Below, in pieces: positions 7,361-15,449 of a DNA stretch of 33,832 nt; within the stretch, counting starts at the first letter, position 1, and the number at the start of each line of letters is the position of its first letter. The notes beneath the pieces were generated by a model. It was not told the DNA's origin. It was given only the letters and a program-made list of their open reading frames with translations, and ran no database searches. Source of the DNA: Elusimicrobiota bacterium. Lineage in GTDB: Bacteria; Elusimicrobiota; Elusimicrobia; UBA1565; UBA9628. Location: assembly GCA_016234805.1 (NCBI GenBank), contig JACRNU010000038.1:1-33832 (forward strand), in the 5' to 3' direction. The position numbers were made by a program, and so were the translations under genes.

Positions 7361-8742
7361 GGAGCGCCGTCCTGGTGGAGAGGCTCAGCAAGCTGTTCAA
7401 TCACGTGCTGCCGCGCCGCAACACCGTGCTCGGCCGCCTGCGGGGGCTCAACGGAGGCGTCGAGACCTGGGCGCTTCGCGACGTGTCCTTCGAGGTGGAG
7501 CCTGGAGAATGCTTCGGCATCACCGGGCCCAACGGGGCGGGCAAGAGCACTTTATTGTCCTTGATCGCGGGGATTCTAATGCCCACGGGCGGCCGCGTCG
7601 AGGTCGGAGGCCGGACCAACGCATTCCTGGGGCTGGCCCACGGCCTTCAACCGGAATTGAGCGTCCTCGACAACGTCGAGATCTGCGGGATCCTCATGGG
7701 CATGAGGCGCCGCGAGGCCCTGCGCCGGAGAGACGCGATCCTTGATTTCGCCGGGCTCTCGGACCGCGCGGAACTGCGGCTCGCCGAGCTCTCGACCGGA
7801 CAGGCCGCGCGGGTCGCGTTCTCGACGGCCCTTCACGCCGACCTGGACATCATGCTCGTCGACGAGACGCTCTCGGTCGGCGACGCCGCGTTCCAGGCCA
7901 AATGCGAGCGGGCCATCGACGGCCTGCGCCGGCAAGGAAAGACCCTCCTCGTCGCCTCCCACGACTTGGAGCTCCTCCGGCGCATCTGCCGGCGGTCGCT
8001 GCGCCTCGACCAGGGCCGCGGAGAGCTCTCCATCGCGCCCAAGCCGCGCGTGCTGTTCATCGGGAACAGCCTGACCTACGACGAAAGCCGTATCGACGGG
8101 CGCCGCCTGGTGCTTAACGACGTGCCGGGCCTGGTCTCGGCGCTGAGGCCGGAAGGAGTCGAGACCGAGACGGTCGCGGAGGGCGGACAGAACCTGCAGG
8201 GCCATTGGGAGCAAGGGCGCGCGCGGCGCCTCATCGAATCCGGCAAATGGGATTTCGTGGTGCTCCAGGAAGAAAGCACCCTGCCGCTCTCGGACGCCGA
8301 GCAGATGCGCCGTTACGCCAGGCTCTTCAACGAGGAGATAAGAAGGGCCGGAAGCCGGGCGGTCCTGTTCATGACCTGGGCCAAGCGCCATGAGCCGCAG
8401 GAGCAAGACCGCATCGCGCGCGCCTATCAGGAGCTGGGCGCCGAGCTGGGGGCGGCCGTGGCCCCGGTCGGCTCAGCCTGGGCACATGCCATCGAGAAAA
8501 AACCCGACCTCGAGCTTCACTCCCGGGACCAGAGCCACGCCGCGCCTCTGGGCGCCTATCTGGCCTCTCGGGTTCTTTTTTCCGTTCTTTTTGCCGGCGC
8601 TGTCCCGGACCGCGCCGCAGGGCTCGCCGCTGCCGCCATGCTCGCGGGGGAACCGCGGTCCGCGGGCGGACTCTCGCCCGAAGCCGCTCGTTTCCTCGAT
8701 TCCGTGGCCGAGCGGTTCGCGGGCCTTGCCGGAAGCGCCTAA
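7357..8742 (+). CDS. Glycan-export ABC ATPase fused to an SGNH hydrolase domain (Wzt-like)
   Basis: This 461-residue protein powers the permease encoded directly upstream. Residues 1-225 are a Wzt/TagH-type ATPase: Walker A GPNGAGKST at 57-65, signature LSTGQ at 145-149, Walker B with LVDE at 167-170 and H-loop histidine 202. In place of the usual Wzt carbohydrate-binding beta-sandwich, residues about 229-461 form an SGNH/GDSL-like hydrolase: FIGNSLT at 234-240 (Ser238 as nucleophile), a GG pair near 276, WDFVVLQEES near 298-307, and a DxxH pair D391/H394. This is one uninterrupted frame. SGNH enzymes add or remove acyl groups, so an esterase or acyl-modifying activity on the exported glycan is inferred. 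The stop overlaps the convergent HExxH gene by 4 bases. Confidence 0.85.
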   Translation: MRSAVLVERLSKLFNHVLPRRNTVLGRLRGLNGGVETWALRDVSFEVEPGECFGITGPNGAGKSTLLSLIAGILMPTGGRVEVGGRTNAFLGLAHGLQPELSVLDNVEICGILMGMRRREALRRRDAILDFAGLSDRAELRLAELSTGQAARVAFSTALHADLDIMLVDETLSVGDAAFQAKCERAIDGLRRQGKTLLVASHDLELLRRICRRSLRLDQGRGELSIAPKPRVLFIGNSLTYDESRIDGRRLVLNDVPGLVSALRPEGVETETVAEGGQNLQGHWEQGRARRLIESGKWDFVVLQEESTLPLSDAEQMRRYARLFNEEIRRAGSRAVLFMTWAKRHEPQEQDRIARAYQELGAELGAAVAPVGSAWAHAIEKKPDLELHSRDQSHAAPLGAYLASRVLFSVLFAGAVPDRAAGLAAAAMLAGEPRSAGGLSPEAARFLDSVAERFAGLAGSA

Positions 8743-9644
8743 GGCCGGCCGGAGGGGCGGGCGGAGGCCGGTCTCAGGAAGGAATCCCTGGCCTCGCGCA
8801 GCCTCCTGGAGGTCTTCTTCAGGGAATCGGAGAGTCCGGCAGGGACCTTGAATAAAGGGCCAGGAAAACCGCCGGCCCCATGCGCCGCGAACTCGGTCAG
8901 CATCAGCTCCTCATCCTTCGTATTGTAGAGCCCTCCGAGCGATTTCGTGATGAAAGCCCTTTCCTCGTCGCCGAGGCTCTTCCAGAGCCCGGCCGCGCGG
9001 GCCCGGAACCCCGGCTCCCAGACGAAGAGCGCGTGCACGAGCTCGTGCTCCAGCTCCTCCCTGCCCGAGCTGTTGCTGAAGAAGATCAGCGAGGCCCCGC
9101 CAAGGCTGCGCCAGCGGTCTCCGGCCCTCTCCACAAGCCCCTGGCCCGCGAGCAGTTCCATCAAATAGCGCTCGCGCTCAGGCATCCGCACGGTCTTGCC
9201 CGGGACTTTCGCTCCATAGCGGTTGGCCGCTTCCACGACCTGGTCCAGGCGGTACTCAGCCCCGCCGACCCGGAGCTTCGCCTTGCCTGCCTCGACCTGG
9301 GCCGCGGCGAGCACATCGCGCTCGTCGATGACGCCGTCCGCGTCCAGGTCGTCTCCCGGCCCGAGCGGCCCCTGCGGAGCGCCTTTCTTGAGATCGAAGC
9401 GAAGGGCAGCGGACGCCACGGCCCGGAGGAGTTCCCGCTCGTTGCGGGCGCGGATGCCCCAGATGCGGTAGCGGTCCCCGAGCCTGCTGATGAAGAGCGG
9501 TTCGAAGCTGGGGGTCTGCTGCATGGAGACCATGCGGCTCACCTCCGGGCTCATGGGCCCTAGGGGATCACCTCCCCGGGATTCCCGCCCCGCCGCGGAA
9601 ACGGGCAACGCCAGGCACAGGACCAGCAGGCAAGGGAGCATCAT
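8739..9644 (-). CDS. Exported HExxH metallopeptidase-like protein with a calcium-binding loop
   Basis: This 301-residue protein has a signal peptide (MMLPCLLVLCLALPVSAAG; cleavage likely after the AAG region), so it acts in the periplasm or outside the cell. EHELVHALF at 199-207 is a zincin HExxH motif (H200, E201, H204). E251 in the later LTEFAAHG stretch is a candidate third ligand. DLDADGVIDERD at 99-110 is a textbook EF-hand/dockerin loop with acidic residues at positions 1, 3, 5, 9 and 12. I cannot assign a peptidase family or a substrate. The start (9644) overlaps the stop of the MFS gene as ATGA, so the two are translationally coupled. An inactive binding protein is the main alternative to a protease. 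Confidence 0.72.
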   Translation of the reverse strand: MMLPCLLVLCLALPVSAAGRESRGGDPLGPMSPEVSRMVSMQQTPSFEPLFISRLGDRYRIWGIRARNERELLRAVASAALRFDLKKGAPQGPLGPGDDLDADGVIDERDVLAAAQVEAGKAKLRVGGAEYRLDQVVEAANRYGAKVPGKTVRMPERERYLMELLAGQGLVERAGDRWRSLGGASLIFFSNSSGREELEHELVHALFVWEPGFRARAAGLWKSLGDEERAFITKSLGGLYNTKDEELMLTEFAAHGAGGFPGPLFKVPAGLSDSLKKTSRRLREARDSFLRPASARPSGRP

Positions 9645-10945
9645 CTCGGCTCGTAGACTTCGAGTCCCCCCTCTACGGCTTTCTTGCGACGCTCCACCTC
9701 GGCCTCGGCTCCCCGGAAGAAGGCGCCGTAGAGCAAAGTCGAGATGATATAGAGGCCGATGGCTGCGAAGAACATCAGCTTGTAGTCCCCCTTCATGCGG
9801 CCGAACACGAGCGCGGACATGGCCCAGGAGAGGTTCCAGTTCAGGGTGAACAAGGCAGAGAGCACGCCCTGCTCCCGCTTCCTGCAGAGCTCCATGACCA
9901 GGGTGTTCGAGACCGGGCCGCTCATGTTCATCAGGGAGGCGCGCAGGAGCATGGCGCCCACCGCCACCTCGAGGTCCGCGGTCACGGCCAGGGCGAGCAT
10001 GAAGGGCAGGGAGGCGAGCTGGGACCCCACGATGGTGCGCACCTTGCCGATCTTCTCCGCGAGGAGCGGGGCTGCGAGCATGCCCACGACCATGGTCGCG
10101 CTCTGCAGGGACATGAAGAACCCGATCCGCGAATCCGACAGGCCGGGAAAGGAGTCCTTGAGGTAGAGGTTCATGAACTGCACGATGAGCCCGGCCCCGA
10201 TGGCGAGGATGAAGGAGGGGAGCAGAGCCTTCCCGTAGTAGGCCCAGTCCCAATCCCTGATGCCGGAGAGGCTCAGGCCCCTCTCCTGCGGGCACGGCTC
10301 GTGCCTGCCGGAGCGGATCATGAGGAAGGGGATGACGCCGAGCAGGCTCACCCCCAGGCCCGCGAGGATGGCGGCGCGGTAGGCCGCGAGCTGGGAGAGC
10401 CCCGCGAGCGCGGCCCACTCCTTCACGTGTCCAGCCAGGATGTTGCCGCCGATGCTGCCCACGAGCCTCAGGGTGAAGGCCAGGGTGAAGACGTAGGCCC
10501 GCTCCTCAGACTCGGTGTTCTCCATGGTGAACGGCCCGGTCACGACCCAGAAGAACACCGAGGCGCCCGCGCCCAGGAACAGGCACAGGTGCAGGCCTTC
10601 GGGCGAGGGGTTGAGGATGGCCAGGACGAAAGCGGCCAGGGAGACCAGATGGGAGACGATGAGAACGGTCCGATGGTCCCAGCGGCCCGCGCAGAAGCCC
10701 GCGGGCAGGGCGCAGAGGGCGGCCGCGACCTGGGCGATGGCCGTGGTCTTGCCGATGAACATCCCGGTCCCGGCATCGTCAAAGCCCAGGCCCGCGCCGA
10801 ACTCCTTGAGGTAGAGGTTGAAGAGGAGCCCCCAGAAGGTCATGCCGAGCCCGATGAGGAGGTCTCCGAGCAGGAGGAGCCGGATGTTCCGGCTGAACCT
10901 GCGCAGGCGGGACCAATAGAGGCCGAGGAGTTCCTGGAGGCGCAT
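9641..10945 (-). CDS. Major facilitator superfamily (MFS) transporter
   Basis: This 434-residue protein has about twelve hydrophobic helices in two bundles, separated by a hydrophilic loop near residues 208-228 (SGRHEPCPQERG region). AGRWDHRTVLI near residue 86 resembles the MFS loop 2-3 signature, and AEKIGKVRTIV near 295 is its second-half counterpart. The substrate is unknown; the general pattern is that of drug or metabolite efflux proteins. It lies 7 bases after the CBS-histidine kinase gene and overlaps the following HExxH gene, so the three form a likely operon. Conserved MFS charged motifs are only partly kept, so this is a divergent member. Confidence 0.85.
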   Translation of the reverse strand: MRLQELLGLYWSRLRRFSRNIRLLLLGDLLIGLGMTFWGLLFNLYLKEFGAGLGFDDAGTGMFIGKTTAIAQVAAALCALPAGFCAGRWDHRTVLIVSHLVSLAAFVLAILNPSPEGLHLCLFLGAGASVFFWVVTGPFTMENTESEERAYVFTLAFTLRLVGSIGGNILAGHVKEWAALAGLSQLAAYRAAILAGLGVSLLGVIPFLMIRSGRHEPCPQERGLSLSGIRDWDWAYYGKALLPSFILAIGAGLIVQFMNLYLKDSFPGLSDSRIGFFMSLQSATMVVGMLAAPLLAEKIGKVRTIVGSQLASLPFMLALAVTADLEVAVGAMLLRASLMNMSGPVSNTLVMELCRKREQGVLSALFTLNWNLSWAMSALVFGRMKGDYKLMFFAAIGLYIISTLLYGAFFRGAEAEVERRKKAVEGGLEVYEPR

Positions 10946-10952
10946 CCCCGTC

Positions 10953-12158
10953 TCAGGCCGCGGCAGACTGCTGCTGCTGCGCGGCCGGAGCGGCCGGAGC
11001 AGGGCCGGCCGGCTGCTTGGCGGGCAGGGAGAAGCCGAAAGTCGAGCCCTTGCCGAGCGTACTCCGGGCGTAGACCTGGCCGCCGTGCTGTTCCACGACC
11101 TTCTTGACGATGGCCAGGCCCAGGCCCGTGCTGGTCTCGTTGGCCGTGGGCTTGGCCCCGAGCTTGGCGAACTCGGTGAAAAGCTTGGGCATGTCCTGCT
11201 CGCTGATCCCCTGCCCCGAGTCCTCCACCTCGACGCGGATGCCGCCTTCCGCCATGGACTCGGTGCGCACGAGGATGGAGTCTCCCTTGCCGCAGAATTT
11301 GACCGCGTTGCTCACGAGGTTGTCCACCACGCCGCCGACGCGCTCGCTGTCCATCTCGACCATAGGAAGGCCTTCGCCAAGACTCCGTTCGAGGGAGATC
11401 CCCTTCTTGTGCGCGAGCGCGGCATAGACGTCGAGCCGGGACGCCAGGATGTCCCTGATATCCGCCGGAGCGAGCCTCAGGACGAGCTTGCCCTGCTGGA
11501 TGCGGGTGATGTCGAGCAGGTCCGAGATGAGCTTGTTCATCTGGGCCGCCTGGTCGCCGATCATGCGCAGGATCTGCCGGCGGTCCAGGCCCTCGACCTC
11601 CTCGCCTTCCCCGAGCGTCTCGAGCACCTCGCTCCAGTAGGCCACGACGGTCAGGGGCGTGCGCAGGTCGTGCGCGGCCATGCCGAGGATGCGGTCCTTG
11701 AACTCCGCGGCCTGGTGGAGTTCGACCGTCTGCCGGCGGACCTGCTCCTCGAGCGCCTCCGAGTACCCTTTGAGGACCTCCTCGGAGAACCTCATGATGT
11801 TGGTCTGGGTGACGAGGCCCACGACCTTTCCGGAGGAGACCACGGGCAGGTGCCGGATGGAGCAGTCCTGCATGACGGACAGGACCTGGCCCACCGGGAC
11901 GCCGGCATCGACGGACACGAGCTGCTTGCCCACATGGGCTCCCACGCTCTCATCCGGGTCCACGCCGCGGCTGAGGCTCCGGACCAGGTCCCGCTCGGTC
12001 ACGATGCCGACCGGGACCCCGCCATCCTCCACCACGGCGCAGCTGATGCGCCGGCCCTCCACGACCTTGGCGGTCTCGCGCAGGCTCAGGCTCGCGGGGA
12101 CCGCGACCACCGGGGAGGTCATGATCTCCTCCACGCGGATGCTCGCCAGGTCTTTCAT
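10953..12158 (-). CDS. Soluble CBS-domain sensor histidine kinase
   Basis: This 401-residue protein should autophosphorylate on His163 in response to a ligand or the state of its CBS pair. Residues 7-125 hold two CBS repeats (EIMTSPVVAV and, later, SIRHLPVVSSGKVVGLVT), which commonly bind adenine nucleotides. A short coiled segment (129-152) leads to a HisKA domain with AAHDLRTPLT (161-170). The HATPase domain has the N box DNLVSNAVKF (279-288), G1 DSGQG (313-317) and G2 GLGLAI (345-350). No transmembrane segment is present, so it is cytoplasmic. The C-terminal tail is rich in Ala, Pro and Gln and looks disordered. No response regulator lies in the window, so it is an orphan kinase here. It leads a minus-strand operon with the MFS and HExxH genes. 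Confidence 0.88.
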   Translation of the reverse strand: MKDLASIRVEEIMTSPVVAVPASLSLRETAKVVEGRRISCAVVEDGGVPVGIVTERDLVRSLSRGVDPDESVGAHVGKQLVSVDAGVPVGQVLSVMQDCSIRHLPVVSSGKVVGLVTQTNIMRFSEEVLKGYSEALEEQVRRQTVELHQAAEFKDRILGMAAHDLRTPLTVVAYWSEVLETLGEGEEVEGLDRRQILRMIGDQAAQMNKLISDLLDITRIQQGKLVLRLAPADIRDILASRLDVYAALAHKKGISLERSLGEGLPMVEMDSERVGGVVDNLVSNAVKFCGKGDSILVRTESMAEGGIRVEVEDSGQGISEQDMPKLFTEFAKLGAKPTANETSTGLGLAIVKKVVEQHGGQVYARSTLGKGSTFGFSLPAKQPAGPAPAAPAAQQQQSAAA

Positions 12159-12208
12159 GGGGTGCTGGACGATATGATATCAAATGAGCGCATCGGGGAT
12201 ATGGTACG

Positions 12209-13900
12209 ATGAGAAAAGCACCCATGGGCGGCCAGGATCAGGACGGGAAAGGCCTTAAGACGGCATGGATGATCGTCGGCGCCATCATCCTCATCGCCCT
12301 CGCCCTGCGCTTCTCCCGCGCCTGGACCAGGCCCATCGCCTATGACGAAGCCTGGCATATTTTCATCGCCGGCGCCCAGCCGGCCCGGCACTATGTCTCG
12401 GAGCTGCGATGGATGGCCCACCCGCCCCTGTTCACTCTGGGACTGCGCTGGTTGATCCCGCTTCACGATCACCTGATCTGGCCGAGACTCCTCCCTCTCC
12501 TGGCGGCTCTGGGAACGATCCCGCTGGCTTTTCTCTGCGCGCTGGAAATGGGACTCTCCGGGGCCGTCGCCGTCCTAGGATCATTCCTCCTTGCGATCTC
12601 CTACGCGCACACAGCCGTATCCATCGAGGTGCGTGGCTACAGCCTCTGCCTCCTTTTCATCTTGGCCGCCTATCGATCCTATCTCAGGCTCCTGCGCGCT
12701 CCGGCGCAAGCGTCCACCCGCGACCGGTTCGGTTTCGTCGCAGCCTCCCTGCTTGCCATTTGGACCGAATTCAACGCGGTGTTCGTCCTGGCCGCCGAGC
12801 TGGCCGTGCTCGCTTGGGAAGGCCTATGCCGGCGCGGATTCATGAAATCCCTGTGGCATGGAAAAGGAGAAGTCTCCCCTTGGCTCGGACCGGTCCTTCT
12901 GGCAGCCGGCTCCATCGGGTTGGCCGCTTATCTGCGCTGGACCCACGCCATGCAGTGGCTGGAGATCCCGGCCTATTCGAGCTTTTTCCCAGGCGCCTCC
13001 GAGCCTCTGCATCGCTTCGCCCTGCGCGGGGCCGGCCACGCCCTGGCATTGCTGACACCCCTGCGCTGGACCCCGGAAAGCTGGAGACCTTATGCCTTGG
13101 GCGCACTGGCCTTACCCCTGGCCGCCCTTGCCATCCGCTACTCCGCCCCGCATTCGCCCGCTCGCGACTCCGGTCGCGGCTGCGCCATACTCATCCTGGT
13201 CCTCGTCGGAATGGGCATGTTCCTCGCTTCCTTGTCGCGCCTCTACCCCTTGGGCGGCCACCTGCGGCATTCCTTCGTGCTGTTCCCCTTCCTATTGTTT
13301 TCCTTTCTTCTGGCGTTGGACGAGGGCTATCGTCGTTGGCCCGGCTCTGCCGGCCGGGCCCTGTTGGCGATGACGGCCGTCGCAGCCTCGGGCTGCGCCC
13401 TGATGGGCTTCCCCCGGCCCGCCCCGGGGAGCTCCCGCGACACCGCCCTGGTGCAAAGCGAGATGGCCGAGCTGCGCGGAGCCATGCATGCCGGGGATGC
13501 GGTCTACGTGGATGCGGATAATTTCATCTGCCTGTTCGCCGCCATGCGGGACTGGAGCTGGACACGACGCGGCGGCCACGCCGACTTCGTGGACCTGTTC
13601 TCCGTGGAAAAGGATGGGGCCGAGGTCATCGTGATCAGGGATTCCAACACCATGCTGCGCGTGCCGCCCGCAGAGTCCTGGACCGGCAGGCTTGTCGAGG
13701 TCTTGGAACAGCTGGGCCTGACTTCCGTCCCGGTCTGGGCGGCGTCCTTTTATCCGCATGCTCTTTCCCGTAGCGGGATCGGATCGGACATGTCCAGCCT
13801 GACGGATTTCTTCCGCAGCCATGGATTGCAGCTCGATCGCGTGATGTTTTCCAAGTCCGGAGGGGCGTTTCGCCTTAAGCGGCTCCGCTCTTTGCCTTGA
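12209..13900 (+). CDS. GT-C type membrane glycosyltransferase (GT39/ArnT-like)
   Basis: This 563-residue multi-spanning membrane protein probably transfers a sugar from a lipid-phosphate donor to a periplasmic acceptor. The first transmembrane helix (about 19-34) is followed by AYDEAWH (44-50), the acidic first-loop motif that carries the catalytic aspartate in GT39/GT83 enzymes. MAHPPLFTLGLRWL near residue 70 is a second family hallmark. About nine to ten further helices follow, then a soluble C-terminal domain of about 170 residues. The start could be the ATG at 12209 or the in-frame one at 12224; neither has a clear Shine-Dalgarno. It is divergent from the histidine kinase gene, with 50 bases between the two start codons. 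The sugar and acceptor (lipid A, glycan or protein) are unknown. Confidence 0.75.
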   Translation: MRKAPMGGQDQDGKGLKTAWMIVGAIILIALALRFSRAWTRPIAYDEAWHIFIAGAQPARHYVSELRWMAHPPLFTLGLRWLIPLHDHLIWPRLLPLLAALGTIPLAFLCALEMGLSGAVAVLGSFLLAISYAHTAVSIEVRGYSLCLLFILAAYRSYLRLLRAPAQASTRDRFGFVAASLLAIWTEFNAVFVLAAELAVLAWEGLCRRGFMKSLWHGKGEVSPWLGPVLLAAGSIGLAAYLRWTHAMQWLEIPAYSSFFPGASEPLHRFALRGAGHALALLTPLRWTPESWRPYALGALALPLAALAIRYSAPHSPARDSGRGCAILILVLVGMGMFLASLSRLYPLGGHLRHSFVLFPFLLFSFLLALDEGYRRWPGSAGRALLAMTAVAASGCALMGFPRPAPGSSRDTALVQSEMAELRGAMHAGDAVYVDADNFICLFAAMRDWSWTRRGGHADFVDLFSVEKDGAEVIVIRDSNTMLRVPPAESWTGRLVEVLEQLGLTSVPVWAASFYPHALSRSGIGSDMSSLTDFFRSHGLQLDRVMFSKSGGAFRLKRLRSLP

Positions 13901-13921
13901 GTGTCCGGCAAAAACTACAAT
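13892..13921 (+). promoter_or_regulatory. Candidate promoter of lysS (TTGCCT N18 TACAAT)
   Basis: TTGCCT at 13892-13897 and TACAAT at 13916-13921 are 18 bases apart. The -10 box ends 7 bases before the second in-frame ATG (13929), separated only by a run of G and a C. This would make a leaderless transcript starting at or next to that ATG, and it would exclude the upstream ATG at 13920, which lies inside the box. Confidence 0.5.
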
Positions 13922-15449
13922 GGGGGGCATGAACCCTGAAACCGATCCCGCGGCTCTCTCCGGGTCCCTGGAGGACGTGATCGCGGTCAAGAAAGCCAAG
14001 CTCAAGGAGCTCCGCGAGCGAGGCATCGACTGCTTCCCGCCGCGCTTCGAGAAGACCCGCTCCTGCTCCGAGATCCTCGCCATCGGCGCCCCCCTCGAGA
14101 CCGGCGGGGCGGACGCCGCGCCCGTGACCTGCGCCGGCCGGGTCATCGGCCTGCGGGACATGGGGAAATCCATCTTCTGCCACATCCAGGACGGCACGGA
14201 CAAGTGCCAGGTCTATTTCAAGAAGGACGCCCTGCCCGAGGACCAGTTCCTCCTCGTCAAGAAGGACCTCCACCCCGGGGATTTCATCGGCGCGGCCGGG
14301 ACCGTGTTCAAGACCCGGACAGGCGAGCCCACGATCGCGGCCTCCTCCGTCACGCTCCTGGCCAAGGCCCTGCGCCCCATGCCCGAGAAGTTCCACGGCT
14401 TGAAGGACGTCGAGACCCGCTACCGCCACCGCCACCTCGACCTGCTCTCGAGCCCGGAGACCCGCAAGGCCTTCCGCGAGCGCTCCCTCATCGTGTCCAC
14501 GACGCGCCGGACCCTGGAATCCATGGGCTTCATCGAGGTGGAGACCCCCATCCTCCTGCCGAGCGCGGGCGGGGCCTCGGCCCGGCCGTTCAAGACGCAC
14601 CACAACGCGCTCGACCGGGACATGGTCATGCGCATCGCCACCGAGCTGCACTTGAAGCGCCTCATCGTGGGCGGGCTCGACAAGGTCTTCGAGCTCGGCA
14701 GGCTCTTCCGCAACGAGGGCATCGACACCAAGCACAACCCCGAGTTCACCACGGTCGAGGCCTACGAGGCCTACAGCGACTACCACGGCATGGCCAAGCT
14801 CTTCGAGGCCGTGGTCTGGGCCTGCGCCCAGGCCCTGGGCCGGGAGTCGGTCGAGTACAACGGCAAGACGCTGAGCCTCAAGCCCCCCTTCCACCGCGTC
14901 TACCTCCCCGAGATGTGGAAGGACTCCTGCGGGGAGAGCTTCGAGACCGTCCTCCACGGCCTCTCTTTCGACCGCAAGACCCTGCTGGGCCTCGCCGGAA
15001 GGCTCGGCATCCCTGCCGGCGAGGCCACTCCGAGCGCCAAGGTCTTCGAGAGGATCTTCGACGCGAAGATCCTCCCGCGCCTCGACGGGATGACCTTTGT
15101 CCTCGACCATCCCGCGGCCATCACGCCCCTGGCCAAGCTCAAGCCCGGCAGCGCCTCCGTGGTGGAGCGCTTCGAGTGCTTCGGCGGCGGCGAGGAGGTC
15201 GCCAACGCCTACTCCGAGCTCAACGACCCCGAGGACCAGCTTGCCCGCCTCGAGGTGCAGGCCCGCGTCAAGCGGGAGGAGGGCGACGAGGAAGCCGACG
15301 TGCTGGACTCGGATTTCGTGGAGGCCATCGAGTGCGGCATGCCTCCTACGGGGGGCATAGGCTTTGGCATCGACCGCTTGGTCATGCTCCTGACCGGGCA
15401 GACCTCCATCCGCGAGACCATCCTCTTTCCCATGCTCAAGGATGAGTAG
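13920..15449 (+). CDS. lysS: Lysyl-tRNA synthetase, class II
   Basis: This enzyme charges tRNA-Lys with lysine in the cytoplasm. The 509-residue length is normal. An OB-fold anticodon-binding domain (about 65-165; CAGRVIGLRDMGKSIFCHIQD) precedes the class II catalytic core. Motif 2 is seen as ELGRLFRNEGID with HNPEFTTVEAYEAYSDY, typical of LysRS. DHPAAITPLAK matches the conserved LysRS lysine-pocket region. Motif 3 is GIGFGIDRLVMLLTG near the end. The first ATG (13920) is inside the candidate -10 box, so the ATG at 13929 (506 residues) may be the true start. The stop lies 8 bases inside the next gene, and lysS heads a long overlapping chain including lolC and lolD. Confidence 0.96.
   Translation: MGGMNPETDPAALSGSLEDVIAVKKAKLKELRERGIDCFPPRFEKTRSCSEILAIGAPLETGGADAAPVTCAGRVIGLRDMGKSIFCHIQDGTDKCQVYFKKDALPEDQFLLVKKDLHPGDFIGAAGTVFKTRTGEPTIAASSVTLLAKALRPMPEKFHGLKDVETRYRHRHLDLLSSPETRKAFRERSLIVSTTRRTLESMGFIEVETPILLPSAGGASARPFKTHHNALDRDMVMRIATELHLKRLIVGGLDKVFELGRLFRNEGIDTKHNPEFTTVEAYEAYSDYHGMAKLFEAVVWACAQALGRESVEYNGKTLSLKPPFHRVYLPEMWKDSCGESFETVLHGLSFDRKTLLGLAGRLGIPAGEATPSAKVFERIFDAKILPRLDGMTFVLDHPAAITPLAKLKPGSASVVERFECFGGGEEVANAYSELNDPEDQLARLEVQARVKREEGDEEADVLDSDFVEAIECGMPPTGGIGFGIDRLVMLLTGQTSIRETILFPMLKDE

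Noticed and set aside
8722-8746. Hairpin GGCCTT...AAGGCC as a terminator between convergent genes
   Set aside because: The stem is only 6 bp with a 13-base loop and no T-run on either side; it probably arises from G+C-rich coding sequence.
12170-12183. GATATGATATC near-palindrome between the histidine kinase and the membrane glycosyltransferase as an operator
   Set aside because: It is too short and appears once; it more likely reflects an A+T-rich promoter region. No regulator can be tied to it.
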